Positions 23,900 through 34,047 are shown, counted from the stretch's first letter. The stretch: DNA of 64,000 nt from Deltaproteobacteria bacterium HGW-Deltaproteobacteria-18 (GCA_002841885.1 PHBE01000008.1:1-64000); one strand, 5' to 3'. Translations and numbers: made by a program. Notes: a model not told the origin generated them from the letters alone.

Positions 23900-25828
23900 A
23901 TGCATTGTAGCGCTTTAAAAGAGTGCTTCGAATCTGTTGTTCATCGCGACACAGGTTCAATCTCAACAAAATCCCAAACCGCTTCGCTTGCTCTTGCCGC
24001 TTTAGGGATCGTCTATGGCGACATTGGCACAAGTCCCCTTTATACAATCAAGGAATGTTTCCACGGCATACATGCTGTTGACGTCACGCAGACCAACGTT
24101 CTTGGTGTGCTGTCCATGGTTTTCTGGTCGCTCATGATCGTGGTCAGCCTCAAGTACGTGGTTTTCATCCTGCGTGCCGACAACAAGGGCGAGGGGGGGA
24201 TATTTGCCTTGCTGGCAATGCTGCGTTCCAGTCCTGCGAGCGCTGGAGGCTACTGGCAGATTACGTTGCTCATGGCTGCTTTCGGGGCCGCTCTTCTTTA
24301 CAGCGACGGTGTAATAACTCCTGCCATCTCTGTGCTTTCCGCCATTGAAGGACTGGAGGTGGCGACAGCCGCAGCCGAAGATTATGTCGCACCCATGACC
24401 TGCGTGGTGATGTTTGGACTCTTCATATCCCAGAAGCACGGCACGGCTGCCATCGGCCGGGTGTTCGGTCCGGTGATGATTTTATGGTTTCTGGTGATCG
24501 GGTGCCTTGGCTTCAAGGAAATAATCTCCGAGCCAATGATCCTCTCTGCGCTCAATCCTGTCTGGGCTGTGCGTTTTTTTTCCATTAATCACTTGCATGG
24601 AATTGTGGTGCTCGGGTCTGTGGTCCTGTGCATCACAGGAGGCGAAGCACTCTACGCGGACATGGGACATTTCGGTCGTCTTCCCATACGAATTTCTTGG
24701 TACTGCGTAGTGCTGCCGGGGCTTGTGCTCAACTACTTCGGGCAGGGGGCGCTCCTCCTGGATCACCCTGAAATGGCCTTCACTCCCTTCTACGCCCTCG
24801 TACCCAAGAGTATGCTGTATCCGATGGTCATCCTGTCCACGGCGGCCACCATCATAGCCTCTCAGGCCATGATCTCCGGAGTCTATTCATTGACGCAGCA
24901 GGCTATGCAGCTTGGTTTCACGCCGCGTATGCGTATCGTACACACATCATGTCACGCCAAAGGTCAAATCTACCTGCCCACTATCAATTGGATGCTTATG
25001 CTGGCTTGCATCGGATTGGTACTTGTCTTTCAAGAATCGAGCAGACTTGCGGCCGCATACGGCATCGCCGTCACCGCCACCATGGCGATCACATCCATTC
25101 TCTATTTTGAAGTGTCGCGCATCAAATGGAGGTGGACAATCTGGAAGGCGCTACCGCTTCTGATGCTTTTTTTATTTTTTGACGTCGCATTTCTCAGCGC
25201 GAACCTCTTAAAGGTCGTGGACGGTGGCTGGTTCACTTTGAGTCTGGCACTGGCCATTCTGCTTGTAATGGTCACTTGGCGCGACGGGCGAGCCATACTG
25301 GCCAAATATTACGGTCATATGCGCATACCAATTCTTATCTTTTTAAGCGATATTGCCGAGTACAATCCTAATCGCATCTCTGGAACCGCGGTGTTCATGT
25401 CCATCTCGCCTGAGGGCGTGCCGCATACGTTGCTGCATTACTTTAAACACAATGAAGCACTGCATGAATGCATTGTGATGCTTTCCATTTTGGCGGACGA
25501 ATCTCCGTTTGTATCCCCAGAAGATAGAATGACCATCGAGGATCTGGGTCAGGGCTTCCATAGGGTTGTCGCCCGTTATGGCTATATGGAATCTCCGCAC
25601 GTTCCGAATGTTCTGGGACTTGTCACAGAAAAAGGACTGCCTGTGGATGTGTACTCCGTCTCATTCTTCCTTGGCCGTGAGACACTTCTGGCCACTGGGG
25701 ATGCTCCCATGGCCCGATGGAGGAAGGTGCTCTTCGCCTTTATGTCGCGCAACGCCTGGAACGCCACATCGTTCTTCAATATTCCTCCCGAACGCGTAAT
25801 TGAATTGGGAAAGCAGGTCGAACTATGA
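23900..25828 (+). CDS. kup: Potassium uptake protein Kup (Trk-independent, KUP/HAK/KT family)
   Basis: 642 residues from the ATG at 23900 (GGAGG upstream; a TTG five codons earlier lies inside the ribosome site). The family opening ALAALGIVYGDIGTSPLYTIKECF is at about 27-50. Twelve membrane helices span about 25-450, with SDGVITPAISVLSAIEGL and GGEALYADMGHFG conserved blocks, then a soluble C-terminal domain of about 190 residues. It carries out proton-coupled K+ uptake in the inner membrane. Expression is predicted to fall when c-di-AMP is high, through the upstream riboswitch. Confidence 0.95.
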   Translation: MHCSALKECFESVVHRDTGSISTKSQTASLALAALGIVYGDIGTSPLYTIKECFHGIHAVDVTQTNVLGVLSMVFWSLMIVVSLKYVVFILRADNKGEGGIFALLAMLRSSPASAGGYWQITLLMAAFGAALLYSDGVITPAISVLSAIEGLEVATAAAEDYVAPMTCVVMFGLFISQKHGTAAIGRVFGPVMILWFLVIGCLGFKEIISEPMILSALNPVWAVRFFSINHLHGIVVLGSVVLCITGGEALYADMGHFGRLPIRISWYCVVLPGLVLNYFGQGALLLDHPEMAFTPFYALVPKSMLYPMVILSTAATIIASQAMISGVYSLTQQAMQLGFTPRMRIVHTSCHAKGQIYLPTINWMLMLACIGLVLVFQESSRLAAAYGIAVTATMAITSILYFEVSRIKWRWTIWKALPLLMLFLFFDVAFLSANLLKVVDGGWFTLSLALAILLVMVTWRDGRAILAKYYGHMRIPILIFLSDIAEYNPNRISGTAVFMSISPEGVPHTLLHYFKHNEALHECIVMLSILADESPFVSPEDRMTIEDLGQGFHRVVARYGYMESPHVPNVLGLVTEKGLPVDVYSVSFFLGRETLLATGDAPMARWRKVLFAFMSRNAWNATSFFNIPPERVIELGKQVEL

Positions 25829-26032
25829 AAAAAGATTTCATAATCGATTCAAAATGAAAACAGTCAAGTATTGCCGATTTAGCGCTGCATTGCCATTTTG
25901 GATTGCTTCCATTTCTCGTAACTTAGCTAGAATGGCCGAATTCGTTCAGTCCAGATTTCAAACAAGCAGCATACTATAAACAGTATGGATTTTTGGCAGT
26001 GACAAAGCAAATCGCCATTTGGGAGTGGCCTG

Positions 26033-28303
26033 CTATCCTTTTTTATTGCAAAACGACAGCACCACCGCCGGGAGGACGATCATATCCCCAATCCAGGCCG
26101 TTATCATGATCGCCGCACTTAAAAACCCGAAGCTCATGGTCGGCACGAAATTGCTGAACATGAGCACGCTGAATCCGATGAAGAGGATTACCGAGGATGA
26201 ACAAATACCCAGGCCTTTGTCCATGGTGACGCGTCTCAATGTTTCTGCGATTGGCATTTTCTCGGCACGTCTCAGGTTGTACTCGGTGAGGAAATGAATG
26301 GTGTCATCCACAGCGATACCCAGGCCGATCACGGAAATCAGGGCGGTGGATGTATTTAAAGGGATTCCCAAGGCGCCCATTATCCCAAAGTTCAAGATAA
26401 TTGGAACCATGTTCGGGATAAGGCTCAGAAAACCTATGGCAAGCGAACGCATAGCGAGAAACATGATCAGCGAAATCACCCCTGCGGCCATTGTCAGGCT
26501 CTGTATCTGCCCCTGGACCAGGGCGTCGATGGTGTTCACATCCTGGACGGCCCTGCCAGTGACCCTAATCTGCAGGCCATTGTTTTCGTTTTGTTCGATG
26601 AAAGTTCGCAGTGCTGTGATGATTCTGGCTTGGCCTGCGGAATTGTGTTCGGAAATGCGGATCAAAATCCGGGCATGGTTGAAATCCGTGGTGACAAAAT
26701 CATTCAGATCATCGGAGTCATAGAGCAGCAGGTATTGGGAGATCAGTTCCCGGCTGTCGGGGATGCGGTAGAATTCCTGATTTTCATCATGAAAGGATTT
26801 GTTCATGTCCTTCAAAAAATCCACAACGGATATGGACCTGTCCACGCTTGGCAGGGTCTTGGCAAATGATTGCACGCGTTCGATAACGGCGAGATTCGCC
26901 GGGTCGCGGAAAGCGTCCCGTTCCTGGGTTTTGAGGGATACGTCCACAGTGCCCACGCCGCTCAGTCGCGATTCAACGTGTTCCAATTCACGCCGAAGTG
27001 AACTGGAAGGTTTGAAGTATTCAAGGAGGTTGGTTTCCACTTTAATCGTGGATGCGGCCCCCAGTGCACCCAAGAGCAACAATGCGGTAACTATGGAAAT
27101 ACGCCGTGGATAGCTGTGCACAAAATTTGAGAGACCTTTCAGAAAAGCGTTCAAACTCTGCCCCTGGCTGTCATGTATGAAGATTTTTTCGGGCTTGCAC
27201 AGGAGCAGCAGGGGCGGCAGCAGCATGAAGGAGAAAAAGAACTCGAAGACCATTCCCAGCGAAGCCACATAGCCAAATTCCTTGATTGGCGGAATATCAC
27301 TCACAACAAGGGACACAAAGCCCACTGCGGTCGTCAGGCTGGTCAGGAAACAAGGGACGAGCACCCGTTTCAGAACAGCCTGCAATGCTTCGGCGGGACT
27401 TTGGGTTTGAGCAAGCAGGTTTTTTTCCAGGTGGGAGAAAATGTGGACAGTGTCGGTGAGTGCCAGGGCCATGACCAGGGGTGGGACGATTGCGGTCACG
27501 TTGTTCAGGGTGGTGCCAAGCAAAGGGAACAGCCCCATCGTCGTGCCGGTGCAGATGGAAATGTTGACCAGGGCCAGCAGCGTCAGGCGCTGGTTGCGAA
27601 AGGTCAGCCAGATGGTCAGGATGATGAACAGGTACGTCAAGGGAATGAACGTGGCCACATCCGAGTTCATGAACTGGCTGAGGCTGAAATTGGTCATTGT
27701 CCAACCGGCCAGATGGAATTGATCGACAAAGTCCTTGTGAATGTGCAGCACCGTCTTGGTTTGCTCCAAAAGACGCTTGCGAAAGCTTACGTCCTCGGTC
27801 CCGTGCGTTTTGGGAGAGACCACGATGGCCGCGGTGTTCCCATCCGCTGAGATGAGGTTGCCGACATACAGGGGATTGCTCACGGCCTGTTGCCTGAGGA
27901 CTTTCAATTCAGTGTCATTATCGGGGATGTGTTCGAGAAAAGGCCGCACCTCGAAATATTCCTCGGCGCCGTGAATGTAATCCACATTGGCGAGGCTCTG
28001 CACTTCCTCGACTTCTGGAATGGCTTCCAGTTCTTTCGTGATGGTTGCAATCATGCGCAAGACGGGAGGCGTGAACATCTCCGGGCTGGAAAAAGCGATC
28101 ACAAAGAACTCATCGTCCCCGAAGGTGTCCTTGATGGTTTTGTAAAAGGCGACATCAGGATCGTCTTCGATGGTGAAATAGTCCACATTGTCCACGGTTT
28201 GGACATAAGGCAATTGGAGCAGAAACGGAAAGGACAACAACCAGGAGAGGGCCAGACACAAGTGATGGCGACGGGTGACGAGGTGTGAAATACTGAAAAT
28301 CAT
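26033..28303 (-). CDS. RND-superfamily (MMPL-type) exporter
   Basis: 756 residues from the ATG at 28303; a longer frame upstream lacks support, although no clear ribosome site is seen here either. Two repeated halves each have one N-terminal helix, a large periplasmic loop and a cluster of five to six helices (about 225-385 and 610-750). Each cluster carries the sterol-sensing-like ALALTDTVHIFSHLEK or GLGIAVDDTIHFLTEYN motif. These proteins export lipids, hopanoids or other hydrophobic molecules, using the proton gradient. The gene is convergent with kup and stands alone; substrate unknown. Confidence 0.85.
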   Translation of the reverse strand: MIFSISHLVTRRHHLCLALSWLLSFPFLLQLPYVQTVDNVDYFTIEDDPDVAFYKTIKDTFGDDEFFVIAFSSPEMFTPPVLRMIATITKELEAIPEVEEVQSLANVDYIHGAEEYFEVRPFLEHIPDNDTELKVLRQQAVSNPLYVGNLISADGNTAAIVVSPKTHGTEDVSFRKRLLEQTKTVLHIHKDFVDQFHLAGWTMTNFSLSQFMNSDVATFIPLTYLFIILTIWLTFRNQRLTLLALVNISICTGTTMGLFPLLGTTLNNVTAIVPPLVMALALTDTVHIFSHLEKNLLAQTQSPAEALQAVLKRVLVPCFLTSLTTAVGFVSLVVSDIPPIKEFGYVASLGMVFEFFFSFMLLPPLLLLCKPEKIFIHDSQGQSLNAFLKGLSNFVHSYPRRISIVTALLLLGALGAASTIKVETNLLEYFKPSSSLRRELEHVESRLSGVGTVDVSLKTQERDAFRDPANLAVIERVQSFAKTLPSVDRSISVVDFLKDMNKSFHDENQEFYRIPDSRELISQYLLLYDSDDLNDFVTTDFNHARILIRISEHNSAGQARIITALRTFIEQNENNGLQIRVTGRAVQDVNTIDALVQGQIQSLTMAAGVISLIMFLAMRSLAIGFLSLIPNMVPIILNFGIMGALGIPLNTSTALISVIGLGIAVDDTIHFLTEYNLRRAEKMPIAETLRRVTMDKGLGICSSSVILFIGFSVLMFSNFVPTMSFGFLSAAIMITAWIGDMIVLPAVVLSFCNKKG

Positions 28304-28742
28304 GGGTGGTAATCCATCGATTTCAACGGTTCTCGCGGAGCGTTTGTCAGAACCTGATAGAGAGATCCGGGGTATTTTTTTGCTACAATGACAAATTGGC
28401 AAAAAATACCAGTTTTGCACAGAAAAATAATCGGATGTCCTCAACATCCATGGTTGGTGTTTATCATGGCAAATCTTTTCATCGCGCCGGAAATCAGGCC
28501 TTACAGTCAGTGGACTGTAAGGCCTTTACATTTTGTTTGGGGTTGCTAAACCAATCAAAAGACCTGGTGTCCCATGTAAAAATCGTGTTTAAAAAAAATC
28601 ATAAGTAAATTACTGTTTAATAAATTATTCAAAAAGCGTCACTAAATCGATATGAGCAATTTTGAATAATTTTATAATAAAATTATTTCGCCACTATATT
28701 TTGCATTATCGTTACGAATAATAACAAAAACAAATTATATTA
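28304..28742. other. 439-nt intergenic region with one strong hairpin
   Basis: AT-rich spacer between the RND exporter start and the tatA stop. Apart from the 28496-28525 hairpin I see no ORF with a ribosome site, no tRNA and no clear promoter. The exporter's promoter must lie here, but no good -35/-10 pair stands out by eye. Confidence 0.6.
28496..28525. terminator. Perfect 13-bp hairpin, possible terminator
   Basis: AGGCCTTACAGTC (28496-28508) and GACTGTAAGGCCT (28513-28525) pair perfectly around AGTG. On the + strand it is followed by TTACATTTTG. It lies about 220 nt beyond the tatA stop in the - direction, where no T-tract follows, so its role is uncertain. Confidence 0.4.
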
Positions 28743-28940
28743 TTAATTTTTCATTTTGTTCGTTTTTTCTACAATATCAGCTGGCTTTTCCTCGTTCGAT
28801 GATGCATCGCTTATGCCTTTTTTGAAATTTATAATAGCTCTTCCCATATTAGATCCGATCTGTGGAAGGTTTTTTCCTCCGAATACAATAAGTGCAATTA
28901 CAAGCACTACAAGCATTTCTTGAACACCGATTCCAAACAT
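28743..28940 (-). CDS. tatA: Twin-arginine translocase subunit TatA
   Basis: 65 residues from the ATG at 28940, preceded by AAAGGAG. The N-terminal membrane helix (residues 6-22, EMLVVLVIALIVFGGKNLP) with the FGxxxLP hinge is followed by an amphipathic helix and a charged tail, as in all TatA proteins. TatA oligomers form the pore for folded, often cofactor-bearing proteins. No tatB or tatC is adjacent. Expression is separate from the nuo operon 113 nt upstream. Confidence 0.92.
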   Translation of the reverse strand: MFGIGVQEMLVVLVIALIVFGGKNLPQIGSNMGRAIINFKKGISDASSNEEKPADIVEKTNKMKN

Positions 28941-29052
28941 AATATCTCCTTTTAAATACAAAGACATGATTTTTTGAAAATAAACGCTCAATTTAATGTT
29001 TAAACATGAAGTTTAGTCCATCAGGATTGTCATCATAAGAACTTCTGCCTTG

Positions 29053-30459
29053 CTAAGGCATCAGTGCTTTGCCTGCCTGCATGGCCAATTCGTAAACAGG
29101 GGTCGGGAGAATACCGAGCAACAGGATTATGGCCGCGAATATCGTGCCCAGAACCAGGCCGCCTTCCTTGGCCGGAGTGGGCGTGGGCGGCGCTTCGTGG
29201 GTGTACGCGTGACGCACCAGACTGAGATAAAAGTAGATGGAGATGGCGGTGTTCAACGCCGCGATGATGACCAGCCAGTCATAGCCGTGTCCCCAGGCCG
29301 AGGTCAGCAGGAAGAGCTTGCCCATGAATCCGGCCGTTGGCGGCAAGCCGACCAGCGAAAAGGCGGCCACGGCCAAAACGAACGCCAAGACCGGGCTGCG
29401 TTGATGCAGCCCGTCCAGGTCCGAGTACAGCATGTTCCGGCCATCCCTGGACAGGTGGCAGACCACCCAGAAGCATGTCAGGTTCATGAGGACATAAACT
29501 AGTGCATAAAACGTTGCCGAGGCCAGTCCTGCCGCCGTACCCGCGACCAGACCGATGACGACGTATCCGGCATGGGCGATGGAGGAATAGCCGAGCATGC
29601 GTTTCACGTCATCCTGGACAAGGGCCGACAGGTTTCCAAAGGTCATGGATACGGCGGCGAGGATGGCCAGGATGGTCATGCCCGGTTGTCCGGGTACCAA
29701 CAGGGAGGCCAACCGGACCAAGATGACCACGGCTCCGAGCTTGGGCAGGGTCGCGGCGTATGCGGCTGTCTCGTTGCTTGCGCCCTGGTACACGTCTGGA
29801 CACCAGAAGTGGAAAGGAAACAGGGCCAATTTGTACATGAACCCGGCCAGGAACATGAGAAGACCGATGAGCGCGCCGGGATTGGTCGCGAAATCCCATT
29901 CCCTGGTGGTCAGTTCAGCAAGGAACGTGGTGTGCTGGGCGGCGGTGATATACGCAAAACCATACAGGGACACCGCCGTGGCGGCCGCACCAAAGAGCAC
30001 ATACTTGATCCCGGCCTCTGCCGCCTGCTTGTCTCCGGCCCGCAGGGGGACCAGGGCGTAGAGGGCGTAGGAGGATATCTCCAGTGCGATGTAGATTGTC
30101 ATCAATTCCACGGAGCTGGCCAGCAGCATGAGCCCCCAGGCGGATATGCACAGCAGGAGATAATAGTCCGTGCGCATGGGTTCTTTGAGGGTGGCCTGGC
30201 CTTTCGCATTGGCCACGGCCATGAACAGCCCTGCGGCCACGGCCAGCTTGATGAATTGCGAAAGCGCATCGGTCTGGTATGTATTGCCGAACAACAGGCC
30301 CGTTTGGCCGAGACTTGTTCCCGTTGCGGCGAGAAGTCCAAGACAGGCCCAGGGCAGCCACTTGGCTGCCAAATCCTGGCCCGGCCTTGCTATGACCTGG
30401 ATAAAAAGGATGACAATGAGCCCAAGCAACAGGGCTTCAGGTAGAAGCGTGAGCATCAT
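29053..30459 (-). CDS. nuoN: Complex I subunit N (proton-pumping antiporter-like)
   Basis: 468 residues, about 14 membrane helices, with the antiporter-fold landmarks LEISSYALYALV (key Glu of TM5), the Lys-containing FKLALFPFHFWCPDVYQGA segment and the LGYSSIAHAGY block. It is part of the proton-translocating membrane arm. Last gene of the operon; it overlaps nuoM by 4 nt (ATGA). NuoN is distinguished from L and M by position and by similarity over the PDVYQGA region. Confidence 0.92.
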   Translation of the reverse strand: MMLTLLPEALLLGLIVILFIQVIARPGQDLAAKWLPWACLGLLAATGTSLGQTGLLFGNTYQTDALSQFIKLAVAAGLFMAVANAKGQATLKEPMRTDYYLLLCISAWGLMLLASSVELMTIYIALEISSYALYALVPLRAGDKQAAEAGIKYVLFGAAATAVSLYGFAYITAAQHTTFLAELTTREWDFATNPGALIGLLMFLAGFMYKLALFPFHFWCPDVYQGASNETAAYAATLPKLGAVVILVRLASLLVPGQPGMTILAILAAVSMTFGNLSALVQDDVKRMLGYSSIAHAGYVVIGLVAGTAAGLASATFYALVYVLMNLTCFWVVCHLSRDGRNMLYSDLDGLHQRSPVLAFVLAVAAFSLVGLPPTAGFMGKLFLLTSAWGHGYDWLVIIAALNTAISIYFYLSLVRHAYTHEAPPTPTPAKEGGLVLGTIFAAIILLLGILPTPVYELAMQAGKALMP

Positions 30460-31994
30460 GGACGTGCCTCCTTGCCGATGAGTGCCAGGTATTGAGTCAG
30501 ACCGGCGGGCGCGTCGTGCTTTGCGATGGCCGTGGTCTTGGCCGTGAACTCTTTGAGCAGGTTGTCAATGGACGGATCCATGACACTCAGCGTCAAGGTC
30601 GGAGCCAGGCCGATATAGAAGACAAAGACCGCCAGTGGAGTCAGGTAGATCCATTCCCTCCGGCTTAAGTCAGCGAACTTCGCCCCGCAGCTTGGCTGGC
30701 CCCAGGCCAGTTTCTGCAGGAGGCGAAGCATGTAGGCGGCGGCCAGCATGGCGCCCGGAATGGCCAGACCGCCAACCAGGAGGCTGTCCTGAAAAGCGCC
30801 TACGAGAACCAGGGCCTCACCCACAAAGGAGTTGGTGCCCGGAAACCCGAGTGATGAGAGGGCGAAAAGTCCGAAGAAGAACATGTAGGCCGGCAGGAAT
30901 TTGCCAAGGCCCATGTTGTCCGTGATCTCGCGACTGTGACTGCGTTCATAGGCGGCGCCCACGAGCATGAAGAGTCCGCCGGTGGTGATGCCGTGGTTGA
31001 GCATCTGCATGATGGCCCCTTCCACTCCACGCTGGCTGAAGAGGAAGATGCCCAGGGTGACAAAGCCCATGTGTCCCACGGAGGAGTAGGCGATGAGCTT
31101 TTTCATGTCCTTCTGGCCCAAAGCGATGACGCCGCCATAGAGAATGGAGGCGATGGACAGCGTGATCATGAGCGGGGCGAAGGTCACGCAGGCATTCGGG
31201 GCCAGCGGTATGCAAAAACGCAGAAAGCCGTAGGTGCCCATCTTGAGCAGCACCGAGGCCAGCAGCACGGAACCGGCCGTGGGCGCTTCCACGTGTGCGG
31301 CCGGAAGCCATGTGTGGAAGGGGAACATGGGGCACTTGATGGCGAAGGCCAGCGCCATGGCCAAAAAGGTCCAGAATTGCAATTCAGGGCTGAAGGTCTT
31401 GGTCATCAGTTCCGGGATGGAGAAAGTTCCTCCCGCGACGTAGAAGGCGATGATGGCAACCAGGAGCAGGGTGGAACCGGCAAGCGTGTAGAGGAAGAAT
31501 TTGATGGATGCGTAGCGCTTGTTCGGCCCGCCCCAGACCGCGATGAGCAGGTACATGGGCACGAGCATGGCTTCCCAGAAGAGGTAGAAAAGCACGAAGT
31601 CCAACGCCACGAAAACGCCGACACAGGCCGAGGTCATGAGCAAGAGAACGATATGGAATTCTTTGATCCGTTTGGAGATGTAGTTCCACGAGCAGAGTAC
31701 GCACAGGGGCAGCAAGGCCACGGTCAGGAGGACCATGAGCAGGCTGATGCCGTCCACGCCGAGGGAATAGGTCAGGCCCCATTGGGGCACCCATGACGCC
31801 TTCTCGACGAACTGGAAAGCGCCCGAGGAAAGGTCGAAGTCCAGCAGCGGCAGAGCCAGCGCAATTTCGACAATACCCGCGATCAGAGTCAGTTTGCGGA
31901 TGAGATCGACGTTCTTCACCGCCAGGATGACCGCAGTTGCGCCCAGGGGGAAGAAGATGAGCACGCTGAGGATCGGAAAGGATGATGCAGTCAT
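30456..31994 (-). CDS. nuoM: Complex I subunit M (proton-pumping antiporter-like)
   Basis: 512 residues with about 14 membrane helices. Landmarks are the YSLGVDGISLLMVLLT opening, FYLFWEAMLVPMYLLI (TM5 Glu), FPFHTWLPAAHVEAPTAGSVLLA (TM7-8) and the IAYSSVGHMGFVTLGIF block, all typical of NuoM. It sits in the middle of the membrane arm. A 22-nt gap separates it from the nuoL-like gene; it overlaps nuoN by 4 nt. Confidence 0.94.
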   Translation of the reverse strand: MTASSFPILSVLIFFPLGATAVILAVKNVDLIRKLTLIAGIVEIALALPLLDFDLSSGAFQFVEKASWVPQWGLTYSLGVDGISLLMVLLTVALLPLCVLCSWNYISKRIKEFHIVLLLMTSACVGVFVALDFVLFYLFWEAMLVPMYLLIAVWGGPNKRYASIKFFLYTLAGSTLLLVAIIAFYVAGGTFSIPELMTKTFSPELQFWTFLAMALAFAIKCPMFPFHTWLPAAHVEAPTAGSVLLASVLLKMGTYGFLRFCIPLAPNACVTFAPLMITLSIASILYGGVIALGQKDMKKLIAYSSVGHMGFVTLGIFLFSQRGVEGAIMQMLNHGITTGGLFMLVGAAYERSHSREITDNMGLGKFLPAYMFFFGLFALSSLGFPGTNSFVGEALVLVGAFQDSLLVGGLAIPGAMLAAAYMLRLLQKLAWGQPSCGAKFADLSRREWIYLTPLAVFVFYIGLAPTLTLSVMDPSIDNLLKEFTAKTTAIAKHDAPAGLTQYLALIGKEARP

Positions 31995-32016
31995 AATACC
32001 TGTCCTTAGTTCGAAG

Positions 32017-33795
32017 TTAGCGAAGCAGGGTGAAAAGCATCACCACGGCGCTGATGCCAAATGCCAGAATCACCGTGCCGCCAATATAGTCCTGAAGCTT
32101 GCCGTTGACTGTTGAAGCTGTGCGACGGCCAATGCCGCGCATGCCCATGGCGCTTCCGTCCAGAATGCCGTCGATCACGAGTTTGTCACAATAGTTGGCT
32201 TCCCTGGCCCGATTCAGAAGACCAGATATGCCGACCCTGCGATAGACCTCGCTCCACCAGGTATCGACGAGAGCGAACGGGTAATGGCAGATGATCAGAA
32301 AAATCCGACCGGCCCAGATGTAGAAGAATTCGAAGTCCAGATTTTGCTTGGCTGCCGGAGTAAGCCGGGGGACCATCAACGCAAAGCCGAATCCTGTGAA
32401 GCCGAGCAGAATGGATATCTGCAGCACATGCCAAGGGGTGTAGGGCGCATAATCCACTTTGAAGGGCAGCAGCGAGTAGAGCAGGCCGGGCTGGATGCCG
32501 ATGATGAAGCATAATGCAGCGCCCATGCCCATGGCCACATACATGTTGGCAGGTATGGGAGTGATGGGCCGGGTCATGTCGTCCGGCTTGGCGTAAAAGG
32601 CGAAGTAGGGAAGCTTCAGCCCGACGGACAGGAAGGTTCCAATGGAGGCCAGTTCCAGGCCCAGAGCCAGCCAGGTGCGGTGCGCCTCGGCGGCCCCGGC
32701 GATGACCATGGTCTTGGACACGAAGCCTGAGAAGAGCGGCATGCCCGAGATGGACACGGCCGCGACCATGTAAAGCACAAAGACCCAGGGCAGACGGCGG
32801 ACCAGACCGCCGAGCTCCGAGAGTTTGGCGGTGCCCGTGGCGTAGAGGATCGCGCCCGTGGTCATGAACAGGAGGCCCTTGTAGATGATGTGTGCGTAGG
32901 CATGGGCGCAGGCGCCATTCAGGGTCAGCTGGGAGGCGATGCCGATGCCGGCGACCATGTATCCGACCTGGGAGACGATGTGGTAGGACAGAATGCGCCG
33001 GGCGTTGTTCTCGATGGTGGCGTAACAGACGCCATAGACGGCCATGATGGTGCCGCCGATGGCCAGCACCTCGAAGCCCGAGAATCCGCGCAGGAGAACA
33101 TACACGGCCGTTTTGGTGGTGTAGGCGGACATGAAGACCGCGCCGGTGATGGTCGCCCGGGGGTACGCGTCGGGCAGCCATGCGTGCAGGGGAACTACGG
33201 CGGCGTTGACGCAGAATCCGGTCAGGATCAGGTAGTCGTACCATTGGGCCGAGGCCGGGATGATGGCTTCAAAGGCGAAGCTGCCGGTGGCCTTGTAGCG
33301 GATGAGCATTCCAGCCAAGAGCAAAAGGCCGCCCAGGGTGTGAAACAGGAAGTAGCGGAAGCCCGCGGCCGTGGAGCGTGGCGCGCGATTGAGCCAGATG
33401 AGCATGGTCGAGGCGATGCTCATCAGTTCCCAAAAGAGGAACAGGGTCAGGTAGTCCCCGGCAAAAACGCAGCCGAAGCCGCCGGCCACGTAAAGGTTGG
33501 CGGACACGTGCTGGGCCCGGTCCTTCAAGTGCATGGCGTAGATGAAGCCGATGACCGCCTGGATGGCGAAGACATGGGCAAAGACGATGGACAGGGTGTC
33601 GACCCGGCCCGTGGTCAGGACCTGGCCGAGATAGCTGATCAGCCCGTGCACGCCGTCCGACATGGTCAGGACAGAGCCCACGGCCACCAGGGCCGGGAGA
33701 GGCAGAAACCAGCGGTATTTGTCCGTCCTGATGAACGGAATGAGCAGCGCCGCCAGCAGGAATGGAATTGAAGGATGCAGGAAACTAGCGGTCAT
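32017..33795 (-). CDS. Complex I NuoL-like subunit (MnhD/NuoL family)
   Basis: 592 residues from the ATG at 33795 (AAAAGGAGGG upstream), overlapping the preceding small gene by 11 nt. The antiporter core shows LFLFWELMSIASTMLIW, VPLHAWLPDAYPRATITGAVFMSAYTTK and LSYHIVSQVGYMVAG. Residues about 500-592 add a NuoL-like end: amphipathic stretch, YCDKLVIDGILDG, TVNGKLQDYIGGTVILAFG. This resembles the lateral-helix and last-helix region of NuoL, so I read it as the distal NuoL-equivalent although the core resembles MnhD (Mrp antiporter subunit D). Confidence 0.8.
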   Translation of the reverse strand: MTASFLHPSIPFLLAALLIPFIRTDKYRWFLPLPALVAVGSVLTMSDGVHGLISYLGQVLTTGRVDTLSIVFAHVFAIQAVIGFIYAMHLKDRAQHVSANLYVAGGFGCVFAGDYLTLFLFWELMSIASTMLIWLNRAPRSTAAGFRYFLFHTLGGLLLLAGMLIRYKATGSFAFEAIIPASAQWYDYLILTGFCVNAAVVPLHAWLPDAYPRATITGAVFMSAYTTKTAVYVLLRGFSGFEVLAIGGTIMAVYGVCYATIENNARRILSYHIVSQVGYMVAGIGIASQLTLNGACAHAYAHIIYKGLLFMTTGAILYATGTAKLSELGGLVRRLPWVFVLYMVAAVSISGMPLFSGFVSKTMVIAGAAEAHRTWLALGLELASIGTFLSVGLKLPYFAFYAKPDDMTRPITPIPANMYVAMGMGAALCFIIGIQPGLLYSLLPFKVDYAPYTPWHVLQISILLGFTGFGFALMVPRLTPAAKQNLDFEFFYIWAGRIFLIICHYPFALVDTWWSEVYRRVGISGLLNRAREANYCDKLVIDGILDGSAMGMRGIGRRTASTVNGKLQDYIGGTVILAFGISAVVMLFTLLR

Positions 33796-34045
33796 AGTAG
33801 CCCTCCTTTTTGCCCAGAATGGTGTGGGCCGCACCTTTACAGATGCGCACCATGAGCACCGTGGCGATCAGGGCGAAGACAGCCCAATAACCCGGCTTTC
33901 CTTCGCCCGGAAAATGGGGAGTGTGGGGATAAATGAGGACGTTCAGGCCTACGAGAAGGATCATGATGGCGTACATGACCTTTTTCCAAAAGCCGAGGTT
34001 TTGACGGGCCTTGCCCAGAAGTTCGCCAAGCGTGCTTGTTTCCAT
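33785..34045 (-). CDS. Small two-helix membrane protein in the complex I operon
   Basis: 86 residues from the ATG at 34045, 2 nt after the stop of the preceding antiporter gene. Hydrophobic segments at about 20-38 (VMYAIMILLVGLNVLIY) and 52-70 (YWAVFALIATVLMVRI), a charged N-terminus and a basic end. No family recognised. Tight packing between two antiporter-like subunits suggests an accessory subunit that fastens them in the membrane arm. Confidence 0.75.
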   Translation of the reverse strand: METSTLGELLGKARQNLGFWKKVMYAIMILLVGLNVLIYPHTPHFPGEGKPGYWAVFALIATVLMVRICKGAAHTILGKKEGYYDR

Positions 34046-34047
34046 GG

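Noticed and set aside
32890-33771. 293-codon + strand ORF opposite the NuoL-like gene, and similar ones at 29572-30444 and 34036-35010
   Set aside because: Antisense shadows of complex I membrane subunits with the same Gly/His/Asp-rich composition.
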